From contig CM034311.1 in NCBI GenBank assembly GCA_019925795.1, positions 39,659,472-39,723,471 of the forward strand: a stretch of DNA of 64,000 bases, written 5' to 3'. Each line of letters starts with the position of its first letter. The first letter of the stretch is position 1. Source of the stretch: Dendrobium chrysotoxum. Lineage: Eukaryota > Streptophyta > Magnoliopsida > Asparagales > Orchidaceae. Position numbers and translations under genes: made by a program. The notes under the pieces are model-generated. The model was not told the DNA's origin. It saw only the letters and a list, made by a program, of their open reading frames with translations, and did no database searches. Positions 1 to 9,371 of this stretch are shown in pieces.

Positions 1-480
1 ACTTTTTGATTAAAGGGTATCTATAACCAGCTAATATTTTTATAAAATACTAGGCCTTAACCTGATCAGTTAGACATTTAGCATGCCCAGTTTGGATTCT
101 TCTATCCAAAGTTATGAATTTCTGAAGTTTTGGTCTCGTTTTGAACTAAGTTTGACCGGATTGTTGACTTTTTGATTTAAGTTGATTTCTGGATACCCAA
201 TATTTTTAACAAATACTAGACCTTAATGTGAGTTGAATGCCTTTTAGTTTGCTGGATTTGGAGTTTCCTACACAAAGTTATGAATTTTAGAAGTTTCGGG
301 CCCTAGACTATAGACTACGGTTGACCGAAGAGTTGACTTTTTAATTTCAGTTGGTTTCTGGACACCTAATATTTTTAATAAATACTAGACCTTAATTAGA
401 GTTAGGTGCTTTTTAGTTTGCCCATTTTGGAATTTTCTATAATTAGTTATGATTTTTAGAAGTTGGGGCAATTAAACGAA
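1..480. repeat. Three diverged tandem copies of a ~166-169 bp AT-rich unit
   Basis: Units begin with a GACTTTTTGATTT-like segment at about 1 (truncated by the window edge), 166 and 335. Each continues through a 'taatatttttaa.aaatactagaccttaa' segment and ends near 'gttatgaatttt.gaagtt'. Spacing is 166 and 169 bp. The length is in the range of plant satellite monomers, but with three diverged copies it may equally be an internal duplication of a retroelement. No coding sequence is seen. Confidence 0.7.
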
Positions 481-1739
481 TTATCGAAATTGCCTAATTA
501 GGGGGATTTTGGGGGTTTTGGCCCAAATCAGCTCCAAACTGATTGGAATCACCCCCAAAGGTCAGAAATGACCTAAGAAGGTGTTCCCAAGTGTTTGGGG
601 AAAATTTGAGATTTTTAATAATTTTTAATGATCTAATTAAGGCGAAAAGGTGATTTTTGATTAAAGTTGAATTAAAGTCCAGATTAAGGTCCAATTAGGG
701 GGCCCTAATTATCTAAGGTTGGGGAATGAATTTTGGAGAGTTTGAGGTATTATGGGTATTTTTCTGATTTAAAATGCATTTATTATATTTTTTTGAAGTT
801 TCTAAGGCTTAATTAACGGGTAAATTAGGGTTTGCTAATTAAGTGTTTTAAAGAGTCCGAAAAATTCCTAGAAAATTCTAGAGGGTTCCAGATGTCACTA
901 TGTTTAAGTGTTTCAAATTTCAAGCTATTCAGGGTTCTACCCTAATTTCTGGAATTTTTCTAAGTTTGCTAGACGGGTCCTTAATTGTTGTCCTTAGGGT
1001 GTCACTACGTTATATAGGAGTGAAATGAAGTAACTAACCCTTAGGCATAATACAGAGGGTAAATACAGCAAATATAAACACACCAAGCCATGTCCTTAGA
1101 TCTAGGAGAGCCTAGGCTACGTGCTTGTGCAACCTACACATGTAAGGACTACGAAAACACTAAGTAAAGAAGCCTAATGAAGTGATTAGTGAATGATTGG
1201 GACACAATCATTCACTAATCCTTCTCCCACATGAATTCTGTTCACATACAGGTCCTAGGTTTAAAGTTTCATAAGGGGTAGACTTCCCAAAATTGGGGGA
1301 TTTAAATAATATGTAATTTTAAAATTATCTTTAAAATACATAAATATTATAAATAGTAATAATGTAAGTTTAAAAATAAGATGATTGAAAATACTTCAAT
1401 TCATAAGCATGGGAGGTCTACCAGCCACCGAGGGGGGTTTTAAAATAATTTTTATTATTAAAATAATTATTTATATTAATTAAATAATATTTAAATAATT
1501 AAATAACATAGGAATACAGAAAACATCCAGAAATGACAGAATCACATACAGGGATAATTTTAAATTAAAATTCATATTTTTCTGAAAAGTTTAAGGTATT
1601 GTGCGTCAAAATCCGATTTAAAATGGCAAAGTTATGAATTTTCGAAGTTAAATAGGTTTAAAGGTAATTTTTAAAATAATTTAAAATAATTAATATTTGA
1701 AAATAATTAATAATTTCAAAATAAATCAGATATAACAAT
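481..1739. other. AT-rich non-coding DNA
   Basis: No reading frame with recognisable protein similarity is visible. A short echo of the upstream repeat (a 'gttatgaattttcgaagtt' segment near 1630) suggests it belongs to the same repeat block as 1-480. It contains the hairpin listed at 1184-1220. Confidence 0.5.
1184..1220. repeat. Perfect 16-bp inverted repeat with a 5-nt loop
   Basis: Arm 1184-1199 (GATTAGTGAATGATTG) is exactly complementary to arm 1205-1220 (CAATCATTCACTAATC), separated by GGACA. There is no T tract or coding context to suggest a terminator, so it is simply a hairpin-forming sequence in repeat DNA. Confidence 0.85.
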
Positions 1740-2250
1740 ATCTGAATTTTAAAATAAATAATAATCAAAATATTATAATAATATATATAAATATTAATAT
1801 TATCATGATACTAATATTAATATAATAATATTATTATTAAAGATAGTAATAATATTATTAACTAAAAAAAAAATTAATATTTTAATAATATTAATAATAA
1901 TCAAATGCTAACATTATAATAATATAATCACTAACATAATAATATTATTATTAAAATAATAATATTATTATTAATTATAATATTATATTATAATAATATT
2001 AATAATAATAATAGTCAATATTATAACAACATAATAATAATATTATTATTTATTATTATTTATAACATTAATATTATTACATGCTAATTATAATAATATA
2101 ATAATATTATAATAATATAATATTATTATTATCAAAGTAATAACATTATTACTCATTATAATATTAATATTATTATAATGCTAATAATAGTAATAATAGA
2201 TTAAAAATAGGTTTTAAATAATAATAATAATAATATAATCATAATAACAA

Positions 2251-2297
<47 letters not shown>

Positions 2298-2334
2298 TAA
2301 TAACAATGATTAAAATAACTTAAAGTAATAACAA

Positions 2335-2365
<31 letters not shown>

Positions 2366-2534
2366 TAAGATAATTAAAATAATTAAAGTAATGATAATAA
2401 TAATAATGATAATAATAAAAATAATGATAATTAAAATAATTAAACTAATTAAAATAATAATAGTATAATAATGATAATAATAATAATAATAATAATAATT
2501 AACAACTAAAATAATAAAAATAATAATAAGAATA

Positions 2535-2583
<49 letters not shown>

Positions 2584-2586
2584 TAA

Positions 2587-2626
<40 letters not shown>

Positions 2627-2760
2627 GTAATAACAATAATATTATTATTAAAATAATGATATTGTTATTAATATTATAATATTAAATAATATTTAAATAA
2701 TAATAATAAAGTAAAAATTTAAAATATATTAATATATATATATATAAATTTTAAATTAAA
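1740..2760. repeat. Kilobase-scale (AAT/ATT)n microsatellite tract
   Basis: About 1 kb is built almost only of AAT/ATT/ATA triplets. Long near-perfect (AAT)n runs lie around 2221-2300 and 2535-2635, with degenerate runs in between. It ends abruptly at GC-rich DNA at about 2781. Confidence 0.9.
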
Positions 2761-2780
2761 TAATATATAAATAAAATTAC

Positions 2781-3786
2781 CGGCGGCGGCGGCTCGGTGG
2801 GCCACGTGTCAGCCTCCCGTTCGCTGGCTCAAAACACGGACGCGTTTTCCAATCATTGGCAATGATTGCGCCGCCGCGCAATCATTGCCAATGATTGGCG
2901 GCGGCGGGCCCCGTGTTACTTAAAACGACGGCAGCGAAGCGCTGCCGTTAGATCTGCCGCTGCGCGGATCAACGGCTCAGATCGAGCCAGACGGGAGCAG
3001 TGACCGCGGGATCGGATCCGCGGTCGGACCTTAGCCGCGGAACGACGCGATCAGAACCGTTGATCGTAAAATCAACGGTTCTGGTCAGACGTATCAGGCT
3101 GAATACGTAACCCGAAACCCTAATGGGTTTTTTGACCCGTTCTCGCGATCGGGTGAACAAAATCAAATGAAAATTGAGACTTAGGATCTAGGCATGAACA
3201 GAAATCATGTGGTATAGTTAGTTTGGCTCGAAGCGCACTCAACAAGATGCTATTTGACCCTAAGTGTTCTATGCTAGGGTTTGAATTTTCACCTTGGTTT
3301 GTGGATGGATTTGGATGTATAAGGGCTGGTTGCACTTGTAGATTGTCCACGCTCCTATTTGTAGAAGAAATCGCGGTCTCAAACGCTTTGAATCAACGGG
3401 AAATCGCCTGGGAAGGTTCAAAGCCTCGGTTCGCCGGAGATCTCGCCGCCGGCGGGTTTGACCGTCGGGGTTTGACTTGGGGAGGGTGGAGGAAGACCTA
3501 GGGAGCTCGTATGCCAATTCTCAGGGTTTGGGAACGTCTAGGTCTAGAGTAAGAGCAAGATCCCCTCCTAAGAGCCCTAATGTTCTATTTATATCCTTAA
3601 GCCTTTGATTAACGGCCAAGATCAAATCCTTGATCAATTAGGAGGGAAAAGGGCTCAAATAGCCGTGGTCTTGAGTAGGGAGCTCATTAGGAAAGGGTTT
3701 AATGCATTAAATGGGTCTTAATGGGTCATTTTGACCTATTAATGGCTTAGGTTGACCAAGTCAAGGGTTGACTTGGTCAACCCTAG
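2781..3786. other. GC-rich block with no supported gene
   Basis: Base composition switches sharply to GC-rich (CGG-rich, with a CACGTG core near 2812) directly after the AAT tract. Open frames of 65-92 codons exist on both strands (for example 3223-3501), but they overlap antiparallel, show no recognisable domain and look like by-products of composition. It may be part of a long terminal repeat or other repeat. Confidence 0.4.
2849..2898. repeat. Nested perfect palindrome in GC-rich DNA
   Basis: The 22-nt arm 2849-2870 is exactly the reverse complement of 2877-2898, with a CCGCCG spacer whose outer C and G can also pair. Each arm contains its own smaller inverted repeat (CAATCATTG / CAATGATTG), so the sequence can form either one long or two short hairpins. 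Confidence 0.9.
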
Positions 3787-4125
3787 TCAAGTGGGTCCAA
3801 GGGAGGAGGGTATGAGCCTTGAAGCCCTTGGTTGGGCTTGGATCTGATTAGGATTTGATTTAGACCCATATGGGTCTAATGGGTCAACCTGGGTTGACCT
3901 GGTCAACCAGGTTGACCCAGGACCAAGACTTGGGCCCAATGGGTCAAGCCTGACCCACTGAGTCCAGTGGAGGAGAGAATAGGGCTTGGAGAGCCCTGGA
4001 TTGGGTTTGAATCTAATTTGGACTTGATTTAGACCCATATGGGTCTAATGGGTCAACCTGGGTTGACCTGGTCAACCAGGTTGACCCAGGGCCTGGGTCT
4101 GGGCTCAACAGACTCAGGTTGACCC
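3787..4125. repeat. Two 169-bp tandem copies rich in TTGACC palindromes
   Basis: A segment near 3861 (TAGACCCATATGGGTC) recurs exactly 169 bp later at 4030, and the flanking sequence aligns over the unit. Each copy has a perfect 14-nt palindrome (GACCCATATGGGTC at 3863-3876 and 4032-4045) followed by a 38-nt near-palindrome of TTGACC/GGTCAA cores (3881-3918 and 4050-4087). A degenerate third copy may follow. The TTGAC cores are W-box-like, but nothing here shows regulation. Confidence 0.8.
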
Positions 4126-4217
4126 ATTGAACACAAGGGAGAGGGTCTTGGGCCCTGACTTGGTCAATTTGACCAGGTCAACCCCCTTGACCAAGCCTGG
4201 GAGAAAATCAGGGTCAA

Positions 4218-4689
4218 CAGTTGGACCAAAATGGAGAAACACAGCTTTGATGAACTCCTCCCATATAAGTGGTCCACGAAATTTTGTCAACCAACGGTGC
4301 CATTATAGAGTGATGCCATCAAGATGGACTAGCTGAACTTGTTGGTCATAGGCAATGCTTTTGAAGTCAAAATATTGTTTAGCTTTATAAACCCACCATA
4401 CTGGGTCCTCACTGTTGAACCATGGAAAGGATAGTTTGAGATGTTGGTGATGATGGTCGTTGTTGGTGTAGGAACGAGCAACCTATGATAAATTTGAGGA
4501 TTCTTTTGGAATATATGGGTTGATTTTGGAATTGCTGTAATGTGGACTCTGAAAAGCTCATGGGGCTTGAAGTTCGGTTAACACTGTTTGACAGGAATAA
4601 TTAACTTGATTGAAGATGGACTCGTGTTGTGCTAATATCTTAGTGACTTCATTGTGGAATTTCACATTTGTTTTGCCACGAGTGTCCAT
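4218..4689 (-). pseudogene. Ty3/gypsy gag fragment, truncated
   Basis: Read on the minus strand from an ATG at 4689, the frame gives a typical plant gypsy gag start (MDTRGKTN then an ILAQHES-like segment and LTELQA). With frameshifts and stops it continues into the capsid region (LSFPWFN, EDPVWWVYKAKQYF, DQQVQL, WHRWLTKFRGPL, HFGPT). It stops abruptly near 4218 at the TTGACC repeats, so pol is missing. A degenerate primer-binding site (TGGTATCAAAG, 4701-4711 minus) lies just upstream. Confidence 0.8.
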
Positions 4690-5301
4690 ATTTGGATCAT
4701 CTTTGATACCAATGATATGATTAATTTTACGAGAGGAGGATGATATGACGAGGAAGATTGGAAATTGTTTTGTTTTATCCAGGGGCGGAATCACTGTAGC
4801 GGCAGGAGGGGCAATTGCCCCCCTGAAAAAATGTAAAATTCGTATAAGTCTAAGGGGTGTTAAGTAATTTGCCTCTCCAATAAGTTAAAACTTGCCCTAA
4901 TATATGCTTTTCGCCCAAATCTGTCCTATTCTGCCTAAAGCCTGAACATGATACTCTTCTCCTCCGAAAGCTCCGAACGACGAACGCAATCTGCCGATCT
5001 TCCTCTGCCATCTCCGGCTGTCTGATTGATTTTTCATTCTTGAAGCTCGAATCGGGGGAGGCAACTGGAAAGGACTCCGTTTTTCATCATTCTAAGGTGG
5101 TCCGGTAAGTCTTCTTCGTGACTTCTTCGGTTCTTCCACCGATTTCTTCAGTTCTGCTTTTTTTTTTAGATTTTACAATCCTAGAAATCACTTGCTCCAT
5201 CATAGATTTTACAATCCCAGAAACCAAACAAATCTTCACATCTGCTCAATTCTTTGTAAAAGCTAAAGCTTTTTTCTCTTTCCCCACTTCTCATTTCTCA
5301 T

Positions 5302-5499
5302 ATGGAAGCCATGATGATGAAGCCTTCTCTTATGCTTTATGTTATTCTCCTTCTTCTTAGCTTTGCATTGGTTCAAGCACAAGATGGAGAGATTGCTCCG
5401 TCACCGGCAATGGAGAACGGAGCTGCTGGGTTTTCGCCGGCGCTCCTCTACTCATTCTTGTTCGCTTCTCTTATATCATTTGCCCTGTTTGCTAAGTGA
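5302..5499 (+). CDS. Arabinogalactan (AG)-peptide-like GPI-anchored precursor inside hAT-A
   Basis: An intact 65-codon ORF starts at ATG 5302 and stops at TGA 5497-5499. What is visible: a charged/Met-rich N-terminus, a hydrophobic signal peptide (about residues 8-24, cleavage plausible after VQA), a short polar core with the AP and SP dipeptides typical of prolyl-hydroxylated AG peptides (EIAPSPAMENG), small residues suitable as a GPI omega site (NGAAG), and a hydrophobic C-terminal tail ending FALFAK. This is the layout of plant AG peptides, which are processed to short glycosylated peptides anchored at the plasma membrane. A pyrimidine-rich leader precedes it and AATAAA-like signals (about 5571-5584) follow, so UTRs may have been carried too. 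It lies between the hAT 5' terminus and the transposase start, probably within a 5' leader or intron of the transposase. Assignment to the AG-peptide class is inferred from architecture; capture from the host is inferred. Confidence 0.7.
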   Translation: MEAMMMKPSLMLYVILLLLSFALVQAQDGEIAPSPAMENGAAGFSPALLYSFLFASLISFALFAK

Positions 5500-6115
5500 A
5501 GAGCTCTGTTTATTTCACTAGATTTATTTAAGGAATGTTGATAAAAACCCTCTTGCATAAATGCTATGCAGTAATAAACAATAAATTAAAAAATATAATA
5601 AAGCCAGCCTTCTAACTGTTGGGTGCGGGTTTTAGGCTTCATTTGGGATGACTTTCTTAAAAATAGTAAAAAAAAAACAATAAAGAACCCGTCCCATATG
5701 AAGTCTTAATAAAGCACATATCAGCTTAAGCTCATAAAGCGGATCAAACAAGTTATTATGATACCTTTTAAGTTAAACAATTTTAATTCTGTAACTTATC
5801 TGGGCATGAGGCTTAGGTTAATTAAAAGATAAATGAGTTGGATAATGAGCCTAATGACAATAATTTAATAAATTTAAATTAAAGTGAAATGGAGATTCAT
5901 TGAATAACTTTAATGATCATAGTTATTTTAATGTGTCCTTACAGAAATACGAATCCTTGCCACACAACACTAAGTATTAAATTTATTTTTCTTGATTCAT
6001 TTTTGTTACAGTGTCTGAAAATTTCTACTATATTAATACTTGTTTGTTATGATGTAAATATTTTGATTGATGGTTGCTCTTTTTTGGTAATAAATTTCAT
6101 TCTAGGATTAAATAA

Positions 6116-8433
6116 ATGGAGCGTTATTTAAAGAGGAAAGAGCGAATAGAAATTGATATAAATAATCTCCGAGCAGATCCAGGACTCCGACTTCCTATTT
6201 GGAGTTATTATGTAAATGATAGAGATAAGATCCAGAGATCATATCTATTGAAGGGACCCCATCAACCGAGAAGTCATTCATTTCCTCAAACTTTATATGG
6301 AAATATTGCACGTAGGTTCAATCCGAAATAGTATGATGAATACTCTGATTAATTAGAGTACAGTGTGAAAAAAGACGCTATTTTTTTGTCTTTATTGCTA
6401 TCTATTTAAACCTCAAGAGCAGATTATTAAAGGTCAAGGTGGTGGGGATTCATTTATTGGAGAAGGTTTCAAAATTTGAAAGAAGAAAGAGAAATTATTA
6501 TGTCACATTGGAGATCACAATAGTATACATAATAAGGCTAGACAAAAATGTGAAGATTTGATGAGGAACCAAGAACACAGCCTTCCAGCTTTATGGTTAA
6601 GCAAAGATGATAAGAACAAAAAAGAATATAGGATCATGTTGATTACAGCCATTGATTGTGTTAGATTTTTGTTATGTTAGGGATTATCATTTCGTGGGCA
6701 TGATGAGTCTTCCAATTCAGATAATCAATGAAATTATTTAGATCTATTTGACTTTCTAGCTGATCAGAATGAAGAAATTAAGACAATGACATCTGCATAT
6801 GCCAACTCAAATCTGAAGTTAACTTCACCAAATGTCCATAAAGAAATATGTTTTGCTGCATCAGCTCAAACTTTAACATATATCATGAAAGATATTGGTA
6901 ACTCATACTTCTCACTTATAGTTGATGAATCCCGTGATGTTTCTACGAAAAAACAAGTTGCTATTGCAGTGAGATATGTAGATAAGTTGGGCCAAGTGAT
7001 TGAAACATTTATATGCATCAAATATGTCATATCCACTAATACAGTTACACTAAAGGCAGCCATTGAAGACATTCTAGCCAAACACTCGTTGAGCATACAA
7101 AGGATGTGTGATCAAGGTTATGATGGGGCATCCAATATGCGAGGAGAATTCCATGGTTTAAAGGCCCTAATTCTAAAAGATAATCCTCAAGTATTTTATG
7201 TTCACTATTTCGCTCATCAACTTCAATTATGTTTGGTGGTAGTGGCAAAGAATCATTGGTAAGTAAAACATCTTTTTTGAGTTCACTTCTAGAATTATTA
7301 ATACTATCGGGGCTTCTTGTAAGAGATCGGATGCTCTTAAAAGTATTCAACATGATAAAGTACTTCTTCATCTTAAAAATGACAATCTCATAAGTGGCAA
7401 AGGTTTAAATCAAGAGACAAATTTGCAGAAATCTAATGATACTCGTTGGAGTTCACATTTTCACTCTTTAATTAGTCTTATGCGTATGTATGCTTCTGTG
7501 ATCGAGGTGCTAGAGATTATTAAAGAAGAAGGGGTTCATGATCAGCAATCGGTTGAAGCGGGTGTTCTGATTGATATAATGGAGTCTTTTGATTTTATTT
7601 TTACAATGCATCTGATGATTGATATATTGGGCATTACGAATGAGTTATCACAATCATTGCAAAGGAAAGATCAAGACATTGAAAATGTGATGAAATTGAT
7701 TCAAATTTCTAAACAATGACTGCAACTACTAAGAGAGAATGGATTGAATGCTTTACTAGATGAAGTGTCACATTTTTGTGGTGTTTTTGAAGTTGTTGTT
7801 CCAAACATGAATGAAACATACAAAACTCGTCGTCGATTAGTGCAAAGAGGTGAAGATAAAACAAATCTACATCATTATCGTGTTGATCTATTTTATACTG
7901 TAGTTGACATGCAACTTCAAGAGCTAAATAATCGCTTTTCTAAATCAAGTGCTGAGTTACTTCTTTATGTGTCATGCTTAAACCCAAGTGATTCTTTTCG
8001 TGCTTATGATAAGAGGAAATTGATATGTCTAGCAGAGTTATATCCAAGTAATTTTTCTATAATTGAGGTTGTTGCTCTTAAAAGTCAATTATCAACGTAC
8101 ATTATTGATATGCGGACCAATGAAGAGTTCTCTTCTTTAAGAAGCATTGCTGATCTTGCAAAGCAGATTATTAAGTTCAAGAAGAATGACGTGTATCCTC
8201 TAGTTTACAGACTTATTACCTTAACATTAACCTTACAAGTTGCTACTGCTACAGTGGAGAGAGCCTTTTCAGCCATGAAAATTATCAAACATCGATTGCG
8301 TAGTAGGATGGGTGATGATTGACTCAACAATTGCCTTGTGCCTTACATTGAAAAAGATGTGTTTGATTTGATTCCCAATGAAGGTGTTATCCAATATTAT
8401 CAAAAAATGCTAAATAAATTAATAAAATTGTAA
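6116..8433 (+). pseudogene. hAT transposase (DUF4371 / ZMYM-like type), decayed
   Basis: The frame begins MERYLKRKERIE at 6116, probably just after an intron acceptor near 6105. Recognisable blocks follow: an LRADPGLR-like segment; the catalytic-core region SLIVDESRDVSTKKQ (about 6919-6960); GYDGASNMRG and HYFAHQLQL (7110-7240); SNDTRWSSHF (7432); and the C-terminal HAT dimerisation region (VATATVERAFSAMK and KHRLRSRMGDD, 8235-8322). Nonsense codons occur at 6329-6331 and 8321-8323, where the family has Trp; there are others near 6352, 6680 and 7718, plus frameshifts around 6380-6480 and 7260. It cannot make a full transposase. The stop is at 8431-8433. Confidence 0.85.
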
Positions 8434-8661
8434 TGATTTTCAATTTTCCTATCATAATGAAATACAAGTTTTCACTTTGAATTATGTCCTTATTTTATTT
8501 TTTTTATATTAATCTATTACTAAGAAAAATTTGCCCCGCCTAACTTAAAAGGCTGGTTCCACCCCTGGTTTTATCTACATAACTCTTTCATTTCTATGCC
8601 TTCTCCCTTTATAGAGAAAGTCTTACAGTAATTAAGAAAACAATTAACATTGCTGAAGTGG

Positions 8662-8816
8662 GATTAATTATTCTATGCGGACACCGGACAACGTCCGTAG
8701 ACGAATGAGAGTGCGTCACATCATTTTTTTGCTGTATACCGGTGTTGTGTACTAGGTGATGTGACACGCTCTCATTCGTCTTCTGACGGTACTTTGTCTG
8801 CACAAAATAATTTCTC
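8662..8816. mobile_element. MULE-type MITE, 155 bp, 9-bp TSD
   Basis: Nearly the whole element is two inverted arms of about 60 bp (starting GATTAATTATTCTATGCGG on the left, GAGAAATTATTTTGTGCAG from the right end). Both arms lead into GACGAATGAGAG and a TCACATCA segment. It is flanked by the perfect 9-bp repeat CTGAAGTGG (8653-8661 and 8817-8825), diagnostic of Mutator-like insertion. There is no coding capacity. Confidence 0.9.
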
Positions 8817-9195
8817 CTGAAGTGGAGGAAAAACAAACTAAACAAACTACTTCCGCTCACTTAACTGATGTCTTTTTCTAATGGAATAGTAACCGACTAA
8901 AAATAGATAAAAACTATTCTTCTACCCACGTTGCCACCTCCCCTTGCGCTTCGTTTGCTTGTAGTTGGAATGGGAGAGTGTTACCAAGTATCATCAACGA
9001 TCAATTTTTTTTAGGATTCTTATTTAAAAAATGGTCAATAAAAACTAGCTGATAATTAATTATTTAAAATATTTAAAAATAAATTTAATAAAATATTTAT
9101 TTTAGAATACAACAAATAATTCATTTTAAAATAAATTTAATAAATTTTAGAATCGCACTTCTGAAGAATTTCGTGATATTCCGAACATGCATAAG

Positions 9196-9243
9196 TAGGC
9201 CCATGTCATGCCCACCAACATAGGCCTTAAAATTGGCGGGAAA
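9196..9243 (+). promoter_or_regulatory. Proximal RecQ promoter: GGCCCA box and E2F site
   Basis: TAGGCCCA at 9196-9203 matches the site II/TCP-type GGCCCA element common in promoters of plant proliferation genes. TTGGCGGGAAA at 9233-9243 is the reverse complement of TTTCCCGCCAA, a perfect E2F/DP site (TTTSSCGC). They lie about 150 and 110 bp upstream of the ATG at 9354. No clear TATA box is visible. S-phase control fits a DNA-repair helicase but is inference. Confidence 0.6.
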
Positions 9244-9353
9244 GCTCTGATGCCATCACTCTCGCGACTCGAGCCCTCGACACACTCCCGTCTGTCTTCT
9301 CTGTGCCACCGCGCTATCACAATATTTCTCTTCGGCCTTTCCACTCCCTGGCA

Positions 9354-9371
9354 ATGGAATCAATTCTGAAG
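9354..9371 (+). CDS. RecQ helicase exon 1 (start codon)
   Basis: ATG at 9354 gives six codons (MESILK) and then the donor GTAAGG at 9372. The start is chosen because it is in frame with the motif 0 exon, and a short N-terminus directly before the FGY motif is normal for compact RecQ proteins. The 119-bp intron 1 ends CTATGGCAG at 9490. Confidence 0.8.

Larger units (their letters stand above)
4780..8567 (+). mobile_element. Complete hAT DNA transposon (hAT-A), 3788 bp
   Basis: The termini are CAGGGGCGGAA at 4780 and the inverted match TTCCACCCCTG ending at 8567. The element is flanked by a perfect 8-bp target-site duplication GTTTTATC (4772-4779 and 8568-8575), the hallmark of hAT insertion. 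It carries a degraded DUF4371/HAT-dimerisation transposase (6116-8433) and, upstream on the same strand, an intact small secretory-peptide ORF (5302-5499) that is not normally part of a hAT. The target is an old gypsy LTR. Confidence 0.93.
4715..8997 (-). mobile_element. Old gypsy 5' LTR remnant, split by a hAT and a MITE
   Basis: Upstream (minus strand) of the gag remnant, the LTR should end near 4715, next to the primer-binding site. It runs through 4779, is interrupted by the hAT at 4780-8567, resumes at 8568, is interrupted again by the MULE MITE at 8662-8816, and probably ends near 8997, where the minus strand reads TGATGATACTTGG. The outer boundary is approximate because no partner LTR is in the window. 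Confidence 0.5.

Noticed and set aside
3223..3501. 92-codon open frame with an overlapping minus-strand frame (3269-3517)
   Set aside because: Both strands are open because of GC-rich composition; no domain, no splice context, embedded in repeat DNA.
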